From an uncultured Acidobacteriota bacterium (GTDB taxonomy: Bacteria; Acidobacteriota; Terriglobia; Terriglobales; Acidobacteriaceae), in assembly GCA_903873705.1 (NCBI GenBank), contig CAIQPK010000090.1, positions 62,001-126,000 on the forward strand: DNA of 64,000 nucleotides. Reading direction: 5' to 3'. Both the position numbers and the translations under genes were made by a program. The notes under the pieces are model-generated. The model ran no database searches, was not told where the DNA came from, and saw only the letters and a list, made by a program, of their open reading frames with translations. Every line of letters starts with the position of its first letter. Position 1 is the first letter of the stretch. This document shows positions 24,711 to 33,746 of the stretch, one piece after another.

Positions 24711-27700
24711 ATGCATTACTCCATCCGCCACCTGACGAAGTTCCTCTACAAGAGCCCGGTTTCAGAGAGCATCATGGAGACGCGCATGCACCCGCGCTCC
24801 GACCAGAACCAGCGCTGCCTCACCTTCCATCTCTCCGTCAGCCCGCGCTGCCGCATCTTCAATTTCCGCGACCACCTCGGCAATCACGTGCACCACTTCG
24901 ATATCCCCGTACAGCACGAGCAGCTCGTCATCGTCGCCGAGTCGCTCGTCGAGATGCAACCCGCCCTCGACGTTCCGGGCGCGCTGCCGCCCGGATCGTG
25001 GGAGGAGCTCGACCGCCTCGTCCAGGAATCAGACTTCTGGGAAATGATGTTGCCGAGCGAGTTTGCTACCTCCACGCCCGCCCTCGAAGCCCTCGGCGAC
25101 CATTTCGACCTCCGCCGCCGCAACGATCCGCTGAGCGTGTTGCACAAACTGAACAAGGATCTGTACGACTACTTCGACTACAAGCCGAAATCGACCAAAG
25201 CCGACTCGCCCATCGATGTGGCGCTCTCGACCAAGGCCGGCGTCTGCCAGGACTTTGCGCACATCATGATTACGCTGGTGCGCTCGCGCTTGAAAATTCC
25301 CTGCCGCTACGTGAGTGGCTATCTCTACCACGCTCCCAAGGACAAGGATCGCTCCGAGAGCGCCGCCACCCACGCCTGGGTGGAGTGCTTCCTTCCCGAG
25401 CTCGGCTGGATGGGCTTCGACCCCACCAACTGGCTGGTCGTCACCGCCAGTGGCTCCGTCACCGGCGCCCGCACCGACCAAACTGCCGTCACTGTCGACG
25501 GCATGGACGTCAACGACATCGCCACCGGCCAGTTCGGCGCCACGGTAGCCAACATTCCGATCGACGCCACGCAGGAGTTTCGCGGCACCGTAGCCGGTCT
25601 CCCCAGCAACCTGGGTACGGGATCGGGCGGCCAGTTCCAGCTCGTTACCAAGTCGGGAACCAACCGCTTCCACGGCAACATCAATGAGTATCACCGTGAT
25701 ACATCCACGGTCGGCAACACCTGGTTCAACAACAACGCAGGCGTACCCCGCACCCCGCTCATCCAGAATCAGTTCGGCGGCAACGTCGGTGGTCCCGTAC
25801 TGCACGACAAGCTCTTCTTCTTCGCCGACTTTTACAACTCCCGCATCATCCAGTCGCTCTCGGGCGCCGACGTGGTGCCGCTCGACTCTTACCGCGCTGG
25901 CAACATTGGCTACATCAAGAACACCGCCGGTTGCTCCACGTCCTCCAGCCGCCAGAACACCACACCCGCCTGCATCGGTTTCTACACCCCGGCTCAGGTA
26001 AAGGCGCTCGATCCCGCCGGCATTGGCGAAAACGCAACCCTGATGAGTGTCTTCAATAGCCGCTACCCGCATGCTAACGACCTGACTGGCGGCGACGGCG
26101 TCAACACCGGCCTGCTCCGCTTCACCATGCCGGCACCGAATATCGAGTACGACGGTGTCGCGCGTATCGACTACAACCTGACGGCCAAGCAGCGGGTGTT
26201 CCTCCAGTTCCACGCCGCTCACCGCGATTCCATTCAATCCATCAATTACTTCCCCGGTGATCCGGTCACGCGCCCCTTCCAGGACCGCAGCTACGGCTAC
26301 GTCGGCAGCCATATCTGGCAGATCGGCGGCAACAAGGTCAACCAGTTCTACTACGGCGAGACCGTTTCCGTGCTCAGCTTCCCGCTGGCCTACAATCCCA
26401 ATGGAGCGACCATCGTCTCCCTCAACAGCCCGCTCATCAATCCCTACGACGGCAACAACATCCAGAAGCGCCGTATTCCGATCCCCGAGGTCCGCGATGA
26501 CTTCAACTGGCAGATTGGATCGCACAACATCGGCCTCGGTGGAACCTACAAGTTCATCAAGACGGAAAACTTCCTTGGCAGCGACTACAACACCTACACC
26601 ATCGGCCTGGGAGGCAACGTCACCGGTCTCAACACCGCCCTCCGCCCGGCGGACATCGCCAACTCTTCCACAACGAACCTGCAGTGGGATCAGCAGTTCA
26701 CTCAGGCGCTCGGTCGCGTTGGTCAGATTTCCAGCATTTACAACTACACCAACGCCGGTACGGTCCTTCCCAGCGCCAGCGGTGCAAACCGTCGCTATCG
26801 CTACTACCAGACCGAGATCTACCTCGGCGATACCTGGAAGGTAAACAAGCAGCTCACCGTCTCTTACGGCGTGCGCTACCAGAACTACACTGTCCCCTAC
26901 GAAACGCTGGGATCGGAAGCCGTGCCCAGTATCGCTTTCGGCCCTTACTTTGCCGCACGCGTTGCCCAGAGCAAGGCGGGTATTACCGGCAATGCCGCAC
27001 TGCCGCTGGTTTCCTACAGCCTCGGCGGTCCGGTCAACAACGCAACCGGTTACTACAAACCCAACAACCTGGACTTCGCTCCTCGCCTGGCCTTCGCTTA
27101 CAACCCCAGCTACTCACCGAAGACCGTCATCAACGGTTCAGCCGGTGTGGTTTATGACCGCACCGTCTACAACGCCATCAGCTTCCAGCAGAACCAGGCA
27201 ACGTTCATCTTCCAGAACAGCGTTGCCCAGCTCTATGGCACGTCAACCAACGCAGCTGGTTCGCTGGCCGCTGACCCGCGTATCGGCTCTACGCTCACGG
27301 CACTGCCGGCCGCTCCCGTTGCTCCGGCGCTCAGCAAGCCCTACACACCCTTCGTCAGCAGTACCGGTACACCCACCGGCAACGCGAACGGCAACACCGC
27401 AACCGGTTTCGACTACAACCTTCCCACCCCCTACTCCATCTCGGTCAACGCCGGCATGCAGCAGGAGCTTCCGGGCCGCTTCATCATGCGGCTCAACTAC
27501 GCTGGTCGCTTCGGCCGTCGCCTCCTGGCGCAGGCCGATGCCGCTCAGGTCATCGAGTTCCCCGATCAGGCTTCCGGACAGACGATGTCCCAGGCCTTTG
27601 CCGCTCTCACCTCGCAGTTGCGCATCACGGGCTTCAACCCGCTCAACGCAACGGCACAGCCCTGGTTTGAGCACCTTGTCACCCCGGGTTATGGAACCGC

Positions 27701-28628
27701 CCATGGTTACGCCAACAACACCGCCGTGGTCGCGTACAATTTCACCACCAATGCACGCCTCGGCTCCATCCCTGCTGTACTTCGCTCGCTGCTGCAGAAC
27801 AACCTCATCCCGACCAACCTCGGTATGGCCTCGCAGTTTGCGCGCGACATCTACTACACCAGCAAGGGCTCCTCAAACTACAACGGCCTGCTCTTCAGCC
27901 TCTCCAAGAACCTCTCACAGGGCGTGAAGTTCGACTTCAACTACACCATGTCGCACTCCATCGACAACGTGTCGCTGATCGCAAACTCGAACGGCCTTTA
28001 CCTGTACGACGCCACCAACAACCGCGCCGGTCGCGCCAACTCGGACTTCGACGTTCAGAACATCATCACCTCTGACTTCATCGTCCAGTTGCCCTTCGGC
28101 CAGGGTCGCGCCTATGCCAACCACACCAACCGGTTGGTGGATACGATCATCGGCGGATGGAGCGTTTCCGGTTTGCCCAGCTACCAGAGTGGCCTGGCCT
28201 TCTCGCCAGCCTCAGGTGCATCCCTGGCCGGTGTTTCGACCAGTGATCCGGCTATCTTCACCGGCGCAAGCGGCGATCTGGCAGCGCACGTTCACAAAGA
28301 TCCGGTCACCGGACAGCTCCAGCTCTACACCAACGGAACAGCTACCAACACGGAGTTCCGCGGTCCCCTCGGAATCGAGTACGGGCAGCGCAACAGCCTG
28401 CGTGGTCCCTCTGCTTTCATTATGAACGCGGGGCTGGACAAGAACTTCATCGTTCTGCCGGACAACAAGCTCAACCTTCGTTTCCGCGCCGACTTCTTCA
28501 ACGTCCTCAACCACCCCACCTTCTCCACGCCGTCCGCTTCCCTGGCGGCAACCTCAACGTTTGGTGTCATCTCCTCGACTTCAAACAACCCGCGCGTAGG
28601 TCAGTTTTCCCTTCGCCTGGAGTTCTAA
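24711..28628 (+). CDS. Chimeric gene: transglutaminase-like protease fused in frame to the C-terminal part of a TonB-dependent receptor
   Basis: A continuous frame of 1305 codons. Residues 1-240 are a transglutaminase-like cysteine protease of the alpha-E/ATP-grasp cluster: start MHYSIRHLTKFLYKSPVSES, Cys179 in GVCQDF, His221 in THAWVE, Asp237 in GFDPTN, so the triad is complete. Where relatives continue with their last 40-60 residues, the sequence switches within about five codons (near 25430-25445) to TGARTDQTAVTVDGMDVNDI, the plug domain of an Oar-like TonB-dependent receptor, and then runs to the normal barrel end QFSLRLEF. The receptor part lacks a signal peptide, regulatory domain and plug start, so it could not be exported as a receptor. 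A real deletion fusion or a misassembly against the paralogue at 29065 are both possible. Confidence 0.85.
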   Translation: MHYSIRHLTKFLYKSPVSESIMETRMHPRSDQNQRCLTFHLSVSPRCRIFNFRDHLGNHVHHFDIPVQHEQLVIVAESLVEMQPALDVPGALPPGSWEELDRLVQESDFWEMMLPSEFATSTPALEALGDHFDLRRRNDPLSVLHKLNKDLYDYFDYKPKSTKADSPIDVALSTKAGVCQDFAHIMITLVRSRLKIPCRYVSGYLYHAPKDKDRSESAATHAWVECFLPELGWMGFDPTNWLVVTASGSVTGARTDQTAVTVDGMDVNDIATGQFGATVANIPIDATQEFRGTVAGLPSNLGTGSGGQFQLVTKSGTNRFHGNINEYHRDTSTVGNTWFNNNAGVPRTPLIQNQFGGNVGGPVLHDKLFFFADFYNSRIIQSLSGADVVPLDSYRAGNIGYIKNTAGCSTSSSRQNTTPACIGFYTPAQVKALDPAGIGENATLMSVFNSRYPHANDLTGGDGVNTGLLRFTMPAPNIEYDGVARIDYNLTAKQRVFLQFHAAHRDSIQSINYFPGDPVTRPFQDRSYGYVGSHIWQIGGNKVNQFYYGETVSVLSFPLAYNPNGATIVSLNSPLINPYDGNNIQKRRIPIPEVRDDFNWQIGSHNIGLGGTYKFIKTENFLGSDYNTYTIGLGGNVTGLNTALRPADIANSSTTNLQWDQQFTQALGRVGQISSIYNYTNAGTVLPSASGANRRYRYYQTEIYLGDTWKVNKQLTVSYGVRYQNYTVPYETLGSEAVPSIAFGPYFAARVAQSKAGITGNAALPLVSYSLGGPVNNATGYYKPNNLDFAPRLAFAYNPSYSPKTVINGSAGVVYDRTVYNAISFQQNQATFIFQNSVAQLYGTSTNAAGSLAADPRIGSTLTALPAAPVAPALSKPYTPFVSSTGTPTGNANGNTATGFDYNLPTPYSISVNAGMQQELPGRFIMRLNYAGRFGRRLLAQADAAQVIEFPDQASGQTMSQAFAALTSQLRITGFNPLNATAQPWFEHLVTPGYGTAHGYANNTAVVAYNFTTNARLGSIPAVLRSLLQNNLIPTNLGMASQFARDIYYTSKGSSNYNGLLFSLSKNLSQGVKFDFNYTMSHSIDNVSLIANSNGLYLYDATNNRAGRANSDFDVQNIITSDFIVQLPFGQGRAYANHTNRLVDTIIGGWSVSGLPSYQSGLAFSPASGASLAGVSTSDPAIFTGASGDLAAHVHKDPVTGQLQLYTNGTATNTEFRGPLGIEYGQRNSLRGPSAFIMNAGLDKNFIVLPDNKLNLRFRADFFNVLNHPTFSTPSASLAATSTFGVISSTSNNPRVGQFSLRLEF
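25445..28628 (+). pseudogene. Headless TonB-dependent receptor (part of the chimera)
   Basis: About 1060 codons of receptor sequence collinear with the intact receptor at 29065-32793. Shared blocks include GQFQLVTKSGTN, FHGNINEYHRDTSTV, RRIPIPEVRDDFNWQIG, KTVINGSAG and GMQQELPG. It begins at the equivalent of about residue 171 of that paralogue, so the signal peptide, the carboxypeptidase-regulatory domain and the first part of the plug are absent. No stop codon or frameshift interrupts it, which implies the joining event is recent or artificial. Confidence 0.7.
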
Positions 28629-28655
28629 CCAACCCGCCTCCCCCGAGGCGAACCC

Positions 28656-28692
28656 AAAGAGCCTGTTGCGGAACACCGCAACAGGCTCTTTT
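28656..28692 (+). terminator. Strong intrinsic terminator after the chimeric gene
   Basis: AAAGAGCCTGTTGCGG (28656-28671) pairs perfectly with CCGCAACAGGCTCTTT (28676-28691) over an AACA loop, with further T after it. It lies 28 bases after the stop codon. A hairpin with the same AGAGCCTG base follows the paralogous receptor. Confidence 0.9.
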
Positions 28693-28895
28693 CTTTGTAC
28701 TGAAGCCAACCCGGATGAGCTTCCCTTGACTCGCTTTTGGCGACGCTCATGACAAGAGCGCAGTGTCCGGCAGACACCCATCACGTTCAGGCAGAATCGC
28801 CATCAACGGTCGATAAAATATCCATTTCAAAGTAGATTGCTCCCGAAAAATGGAGTTCTATCCCCGCCGGCTTTCGAGGGGGTTGCGTAAGTGTC

Positions 28896-28924
28896 TTGTC
28901 GTCATAGTCTTATCACGATACATT
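28896..28924 (+). promoter_or_regulatory. Candidate promoter of the TonB-dependent receptor gene
   Basis: TTGTCG (28896-28901), a 17-base spacer and TACATT (28919-28924) resemble a sigma-70 promoter. It lies about 140 bases before the receptor start. The remaining 436-base gap between the two receptor genes holds only the terminator at 28656 and no gene I can support. Confidence 0.35.
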
Positions 28925-29064
28925 CACCGTCGCCCGGGTATGGAACCCGAATTGCATATTTAGGGGTAATACACATCGACTTCTGGTGTTTTCTTTCCTC
29001 ATTCGTGCTGTGCCATCAAGAGCCCTTCAATCAGAACGTTCGCTTTTCAGGAGATGTAGAGCCC

Positions 29065-32000
29065 ATGCGAAACCTTTTTACGAGACTCGCCTTACTGGCC
29101 GTGTTTCTGGCCGCACCGTTTGCCCTCAAGGCGCAAAATAGTTCGTCCATGAACGGCGTCGTAACCGACTCCACTGGCGCTGTTGTACCCCAGACAATAG
29201 TGACTCTTGCCAACACGAACACGGGCATCAGTTTCACCGCCACGACGAATTCCACAGGTTCATATCGTTTCCCGAATGTCCCTCCCAATCCGGGCTACAC
29301 CGTAACGTTTGCGCGCGATGGCTTCGCCAACTACCAGGTGACCGACGTGACCCTCACCGTCGGCAGCGTGCGAACGCAGAATGCGACCTTGTCGCCAGGC
29401 GCCAATACCACCATCGAGGTCTCCGAAACCGCCGCCACCGCGACGATCAATACCACCGATGCCTCAATCGGAAATAACTTCGATATTCAGTTGCTGAACG
29501 ATTTGCCGGTGCAGAGCCGTACGTCGCCCGCCGCGCTCTTCACGCTGCAGCCCGGCTATACCAGTGGCTCTTTTACCGGCGCGCGTACTGACCAGAGCAG
29601 CGTCACGATCGACGGTATGGACGTCAACGACATCGCCAGCGGCTCCAACCTTGGCATCGTGGGCAACGCCCCCACCGATTCCGTGCAGGAATTCAAGGGC
29701 ACCGTTGCTGGCCTTACCGCCGGGCAGGGCACCGGCAGCGGTGGTCAGTTCCAACTCGTCACCAAGAGTGGAACCAACACCTTCCACGGAAACATCAACG
29801 AATATCATCGCGATACATCCACAGTCGCCAACACCTGGTTCAACAACAACAACGGCCTTCCCCGCACGCCGCTGATTCGCAATCAGTTTGGCGGCAACAT
29901 TGGCGGCCCGATCAAGCGGGACAAGGCGTTCTTCTTCTTCGACTTCAACAACGACCGCATCATTCAGTCCGCGTCGCTGGCTCGAACCGTGCCCACCGCC
30001 TCTTACCTGGCCGGCAACATCAGCTACATCAATTCCAATGCAGGGTGCACCGGTTCGAGCCGCAGCAACACCACCCCCAGCTGCATCAGCACCATCAACA
30101 GCGCACAGGTGGCAACTCTCGATCCCCAGGGTATCGGATTCAACCCGGCACTGCTGACATTCCTCAACGCGCGCTATGGCCACCTCATCGGTGGTGCCTA
30201 TGACGCGACGCTTGGCGATGGCGTCAACACCATCGGCTACCGTTTCACCACACCCACACCCCAGATCACTTACGGCTACGTTGGCCGCCTGGATTACAAC
30301 CTCACTCCAAGGCAACGCATTTTCGCCAAATTCACGGTCGCGCGTGAAAATGCAACCCAATCAGCCATCGAGTTGCCGGGTGATCCGTTTACCGCTCCGT
30401 TCACAGATCGCAGCTACGGCTACGTCGTCAGCCATATCTGGGAAATCGGCCAGAACAAGGTCAACCAGCTTTACTTCGGTGATACGGTCTCGGAGTACGA
30501 CTTCGGCAACCTCTACAACCCGACCGGGGCGAACCAATATTCGTTCAGCAAGTACATAGCCGGCTTTACCTCCGGTCCGTACCTGAGCGGAAGCTCACAG
30601 GAACGGCGCGTTCCGATTCCAGAAGTCCGGGACGACTTCAGCTGGCAGATCGGTCATCACACCCTTAACGCCGGTGGCACCTTCAAGTTCATCAAGACGA
30701 ACTCTCAGCTGGTCAACGACTTCAATTTCGTCACGGTCGGCCTGAGCCCCTATACCGCCCTGAGCCGCAGACAGGCGCCGGCCAATGCTTACTTTGGCAG
30801 CACCACGGCAATCTACGACTACTTCGGCGCATTCAACGTCGCACTGGGAAGCATCGCCGAAGTGGACAGCAACTACAACTACAACACCGCCGCTCAGCAG
30901 ACCACGCAGGGTACCGGCGCTCGCCGCCACTACCGCTATTACCAGACCGAAGCCTATCTCGGCGATGTCTGGAAGTTGACCCCGAAACTAACGCTCGACT
31001 ACGGCGTGCGTTATCAGCTCTACTCGGTCCCGTATGAAGCAACGGGGTACGAATCGATCCAGAACGTCACCTACCAGAACTACCTCGCCGCCCGCCTCGC
31101 ACAGAGCGCAGCCGGCACCCCCGGCAGCAACGCTGTCCCGCTCAACATTTACTCGCTGGGCGGCAAGGCCAACAACGCCGCTCCGCTCTACAACCCTTCG
31201 TACAAGGACTTCGCTCCACGCGTTGCCTTCTCGTGGAACGTATTGCCGAAGACGGTCATCAACGGATCGGCGGGTATCGTGTATGACCGTACGGTCATCA
31301 ACGCGGTCAACTTCATCCAGGACCAGTCGTCGCAACTCTTCCAGCAGTCCGTTGGCGCTCCGCAATTCGATGGTTACTCGAATCCCCGGCTAGGCGCGAA
31401 TCTGTCCTACGCAAACCCCAACTCGGCGCCGAATGTGAAGCATCCCTTCACTCCGAACATCGATGATGGCAGCATCACCGGCATCGTGGGCGCACCGGAC
31501 GGCTTGATCAACAACCAGTTCAACAACATCATCGATCCCAACCTCAAAGATCCCTACTCCATCGCCTACAACTTCGGCATGCAGCAGGAGCTTCCTGGCC
31601 ACTTCCTCATGCGGTTGAATTATGTTGGCCGCCAGGGACGCCGCCTGCTTGCCCAGGCCGACGCCTCCCAACTGATCGACTACCCGGATAAGGTCTCAGG
31701 TCAGACGCTCGGTGCAGCCATGACCGCTCTCGAGTTGCAGGTTCGCGCTCATAACGGTGCCGCCTTCAATGCCACTCCCATCGCATGGTTCGAAAACGTC
31801 ATGGGACATGGAACCGCATACAACGCCGCTTCTTACGGCGAACCGAGCGAAACACAGCTGGTTGTCGATGCGGTCGAATCCCTGGTCAGCAAGGGTGACT
31901 TCGCCGACACCATGCAGGCAATGGCAGGGTACCTGGTGCTCCCCAGCAACGTTGCCATGGCGTCGCAATGGGCCGGCAACACCTACCTGACCAATGGCGG

Positions 32001-32793
32001 TTTCTCCAGCTACAACGGCCTGCTGTTCACCTTGTCGAAGAACCTCTCGCAGGGTCTGCAGTTCGACTTCAACTACACCTGGTCACACTCGATCGATAAC
32101 ACGTCACAGGTTGCAAACTCGATTGCCTCTGGATCGGGCTACGGCTTCCTCTGCGACGTTGTTCGTCCGCGCGAGTGCCGTGCCAACTCCGATTTCGATG
32201 TGCAGAACGTTATCAATTCGGACTTCGTCTACTCGCTGCCGTTTGGCCACAAAAAGGCCTTTGCCAACAACACTCCCATGTGGCTCGATGAAGTCATCGG
32301 CGGCTGGAAGGTGTCGGGCAATCCTTCCTGGCGGAGCGGCGTGGCCATCACCACGAGCACCACGGCCTTCGTTGCGGGCTATGCCAACAATGCACCCGCA
32401 ATTCTGACCGGCAACAAGAGCGATGTCGCCACGCAGCCTCATAAAGTGGGCAGCTCGGTGCTCGGATTTGCGGCCTGCTCCACGTCAACCGTTTGCGGCA
32501 ACCTCTCCACAAACGATTTTGCTTACCCCACCGGTTTCAACATCGGCAACCGCAACGCTCTGCGTTCGCCCAGTTCGTTCGGCTTCGATGCTGGCCTCGC
32601 GAAGAATTTCATGATCCTTCCTGACAACCGGTTGAGACTGCAGTTCCGCGCGGACTTCTTCAACGTCCTCAATCACCCCGTATTCAGCAGCCCGAACACC
32701 GACATCAGCCAATCCGGTGGCGCGTTCGGTCAAATCAACTCCACCTCCAACAGCCCTCGCGTTGGCCAGTTCGCCTTGCGGTTGGAGTTCTAA
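29065..32793 (+). CDS. Oar-like TonB-dependent receptor with carboxypeptidase-regulatory domain
   Basis: A 1242-residue outer-membrane protein. It begins MRNLFTRLALLAVFLAAPFA and has a Sec signal ending LKAQ. Residues about 25-115 form the carboxypeptidase-regulatory-like Ig domain (SSMNGVVTDSTGAVVPQTIV). The plug follows (RTDQSSVTIDGMDVNDI), then a large beta-barrel ending in the classical aromatic terminus QFALRLEF. Family members take up large substrates such as oligosaccharides or peptides with TonB energy and are greatly expanded in Acidobacteria. The ATG at 29065 follows AGGAGATG; the frame is open upstream without conserved sequence. It is a tandem paralogue of the headless receptor just upstream. 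The ligand is unknown. Confidence 0.9.
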   Translation: MRNLFTRLALLAVFLAAPFALKAQNSSSMNGVVTDSTGAVVPQTIVTLANTNTGISFTATTNSTGSYRFPNVPPNPGYTVTFARDGFANYQVTDVTLTVGSVRTQNATLSPGANTTIEVSETAATATINTTDASIGNNFDIQLLNDLPVQSRTSPAALFTLQPGYTSGSFTGARTDQSSVTIDGMDVNDIASGSNLGIVGNAPTDSVQEFKGTVAGLTAGQGTGSGGQFQLVTKSGTNTFHGNINEYHRDTSTVANTWFNNNNGLPRTPLIRNQFGGNIGGPIKRDKAFFFFDFNNDRIIQSASLARTVPTASYLAGNISYINSNAGCTGSSRSNTTPSCISTINSAQVATLDPQGIGFNPALLTFLNARYGHLIGGAYDATLGDGVNTIGYRFTTPTPQITYGYVGRLDYNLTPRQRIFAKFTVARENATQSAIELPGDPFTAPFTDRSYGYVVSHIWEIGQNKVNQLYFGDTVSEYDFGNLYNPTGANQYSFSKYIAGFTSGPYLSGSSQERRVPIPEVRDDFSWQIGHHTLNAGGTFKFIKTNSQLVNDFNFVTVGLSPYTALSRRQAPANAYFGSTTAIYDYFGAFNVALGSIAEVDSNYNYNTAAQQTTQGTGARRHYRYYQTEAYLGDVWKLTPKLTLDYGVRYQLYSVPYEATGYESIQNVTYQNYLAARLAQSAAGTPGSNAVPLNIYSLGGKANNAAPLYNPSYKDFAPRVAFSWNVLPKTVINGSAGIVYDRTVINAVNFIQDQSSQLFQQSVGAPQFDGYSNPRLGANLSYANPNSAPNVKHPFTPNIDDGSITGIVGAPDGLINNQFNNIIDPNLKDPYSIAYNFGMQQELPGHFLMRLNYVGRQGRRLLAQADASQLIDYPDKVSGQTLGAAMTALELQVRAHNGAAFNATPIAWFENVMGHGTAYNAASYGEPSETQLVVDAVESLVSKGDFADTMQAMAGYLVLPSNVAMASQWAGNTYLTNGGFSSYNGLLFTLSKNLSQGLQFDFNYTWSHSIDNTSQVANSIASGSGYGFLCDVVRPRECRANSDFDVQNVINSDFVYSLPFGHKKAFANNTPMWLDEVIGGWKVSGNPSWRSGVAITTSTTAFVAGYANNAPAILTGNKSDVATQPHKVGSSVLGFAACSTSTVCGNLSTNDFAYPTGFNIGNRNALRSPSSFGFDAGLAKNFMILPDNRLRLQFRADFFNVLNHPVFSSPNTDISQSGGAFGQINSTSNSPRVGQFALRLEF

Positions 32794-32824
32794 CCTCAAT
32801 GCCTCGAATCCGAGGCGAAACAAA

Positions 32825-32858
32825 AGAGCCTGCCGCGATGTTTGCGGCAGGCTCTCTT
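32825..32858 (+). terminator. Intrinsic terminator after the TonB-dependent receptor
   Basis: AGAGCCTGCCGC (32825-32836) pairs with GCGGCAGGCTCT (32844-32855) around a 7-base loop, followed by a short CTT-rich tail. It lies 32 bases after the stop codon and resembles the hairpin at 28656. Confidence 0.8.
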
Positions 32859-32888
32859 CTTTGGTGAATGGAATGGTCTGCAGATGGA

Positions 32889-33746
32889 CTACAGATTCCA
32901 CTTCTTGAAAATGGCTTCAGGAATCGCCCGGATCACCGCCATAATAATCCGCCAGATCCCCGGCACGTAGAGAACGTCCGGGCCCTTGCCGAGCGCGGCG
33001 TCGATCGCCTTGACGATCGTTGCCGCTACCGCTTCGACATCGGCAAATTTCTGGCTTCCCTTCATCCCTTCGGTCATCGCGGTCTTCACCGGACCGGGTT
33101 TGATCGTGAGCACCCGAACGCCTTCGCGGTCGATCCGGTTGCGCAAGCCGCCGAGGAACGCCGTCAGCCCTGCCTTCGACGAGCCGTAGACATAGTTCGA
33201 CTTCCGCCCCCGATCACCCGCAACGGACGAAAGCACCGCCAGCGTGCCCCCATGCCGCTGCGCGCAATAATTCGCCAGCCACGTCAGCAGGCTCACCGGA
33301 GCAGTGTAGTTCGTGTGCAGAATCTCATGCGCATGCGCGAAGCTGCGCTCGGCCTCCGGCTGATCCCCAAGAATACCCAGAGCAAGGAACGCCACATCGA
33401 GTCCGGCCAGCGAATTGATCGCGCGAGCCAAAAGATCGGGGTGCGCCGCCGTATCGTCGAGGTTGGCCACAGCGGTGTCCACGTACCTGGCGCCGCGCGT
33501 CCGCAGATCGGCCGCGACCGCCGCAAGTTTGTCGGCGTTCCGCGCGACGAGGAACAGGCTGTCCCCACGCTCGGCCCAAATACGGCAGCACGTCTCCGCA
33601 ATACCCGAAGTAGCGCCGAGAACCAGGATGCGGCGCGGTACATGCGGCGCCGTTGCAGGGCGAGGCGCGTCCTCAGCCGGCGCGCGCAGGGGCAGCAGCG
33701 GTTCCTGCGTGGAGGGGTCGACGGGGATGCCGGGATTCTCGCTCAT
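32889..33746 (-). CDS. SDR reductase, DprE2-like
   Basis: A 285-residue SDR with an N-terminal leader of about 37 residues, Rossmann motif LVLGATSGIAE (41-51), catalytic YGSSK (Tyr-x3-Lys), and a hydrophobic C-terminal end (GIWRIIMAVIRAIPEAIFKK) that could associate with the membrane. Its closest functional analogue by pattern and context is DprE2, which reduces decaprenylphosphoryl-2-keto-erythro-pentofuranose to the arabinose form. The start ATG overlaps the stop codon of the FAD oxidase gene (ATGA at 33743-33746), a sign of translational coupling and of the two acting together. If the match is right, the pair epimerises a polyprenyl-linked ribose; the lipid carrier and final glycan are unknown. 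Confidence 0.82.
   Translation of the reverse strand: MSENPGIPVDPSTQEPLLPLRAPAEDAPRPATAPHVPRRILVLGATSGIAETCCRIWAERGDSLFLVARNADKLAAVAADLRTRGARYVDTAVANLDDTAAHPDLLARAINSLAGLDVAFLALGILGDQPEAERSFAHAHEILHTNYTAPVSLLTWLANYCAQRHGGTLAVLSSVAGDRGRKSNYVYGSSKAGLTAFLGGLRNRIDREGVRVLTIKPGPVKTAMTEGMKGSQKFADVEAVAATIVKAIDAALGKGPDVLYVPGIWRIIMAVIRAIPEAIFKKWNL

Noticed and set aside
25029-26525. A 498-codon minus-strand frame opposite the chimera
   Set aside because: Val/Ala/Asp/Gly-rich shadow of the receptor codons without motifs. Similar shadows occur opposite the second receptor (29464-30360) and the ATP-grasp gene (20141-20869).
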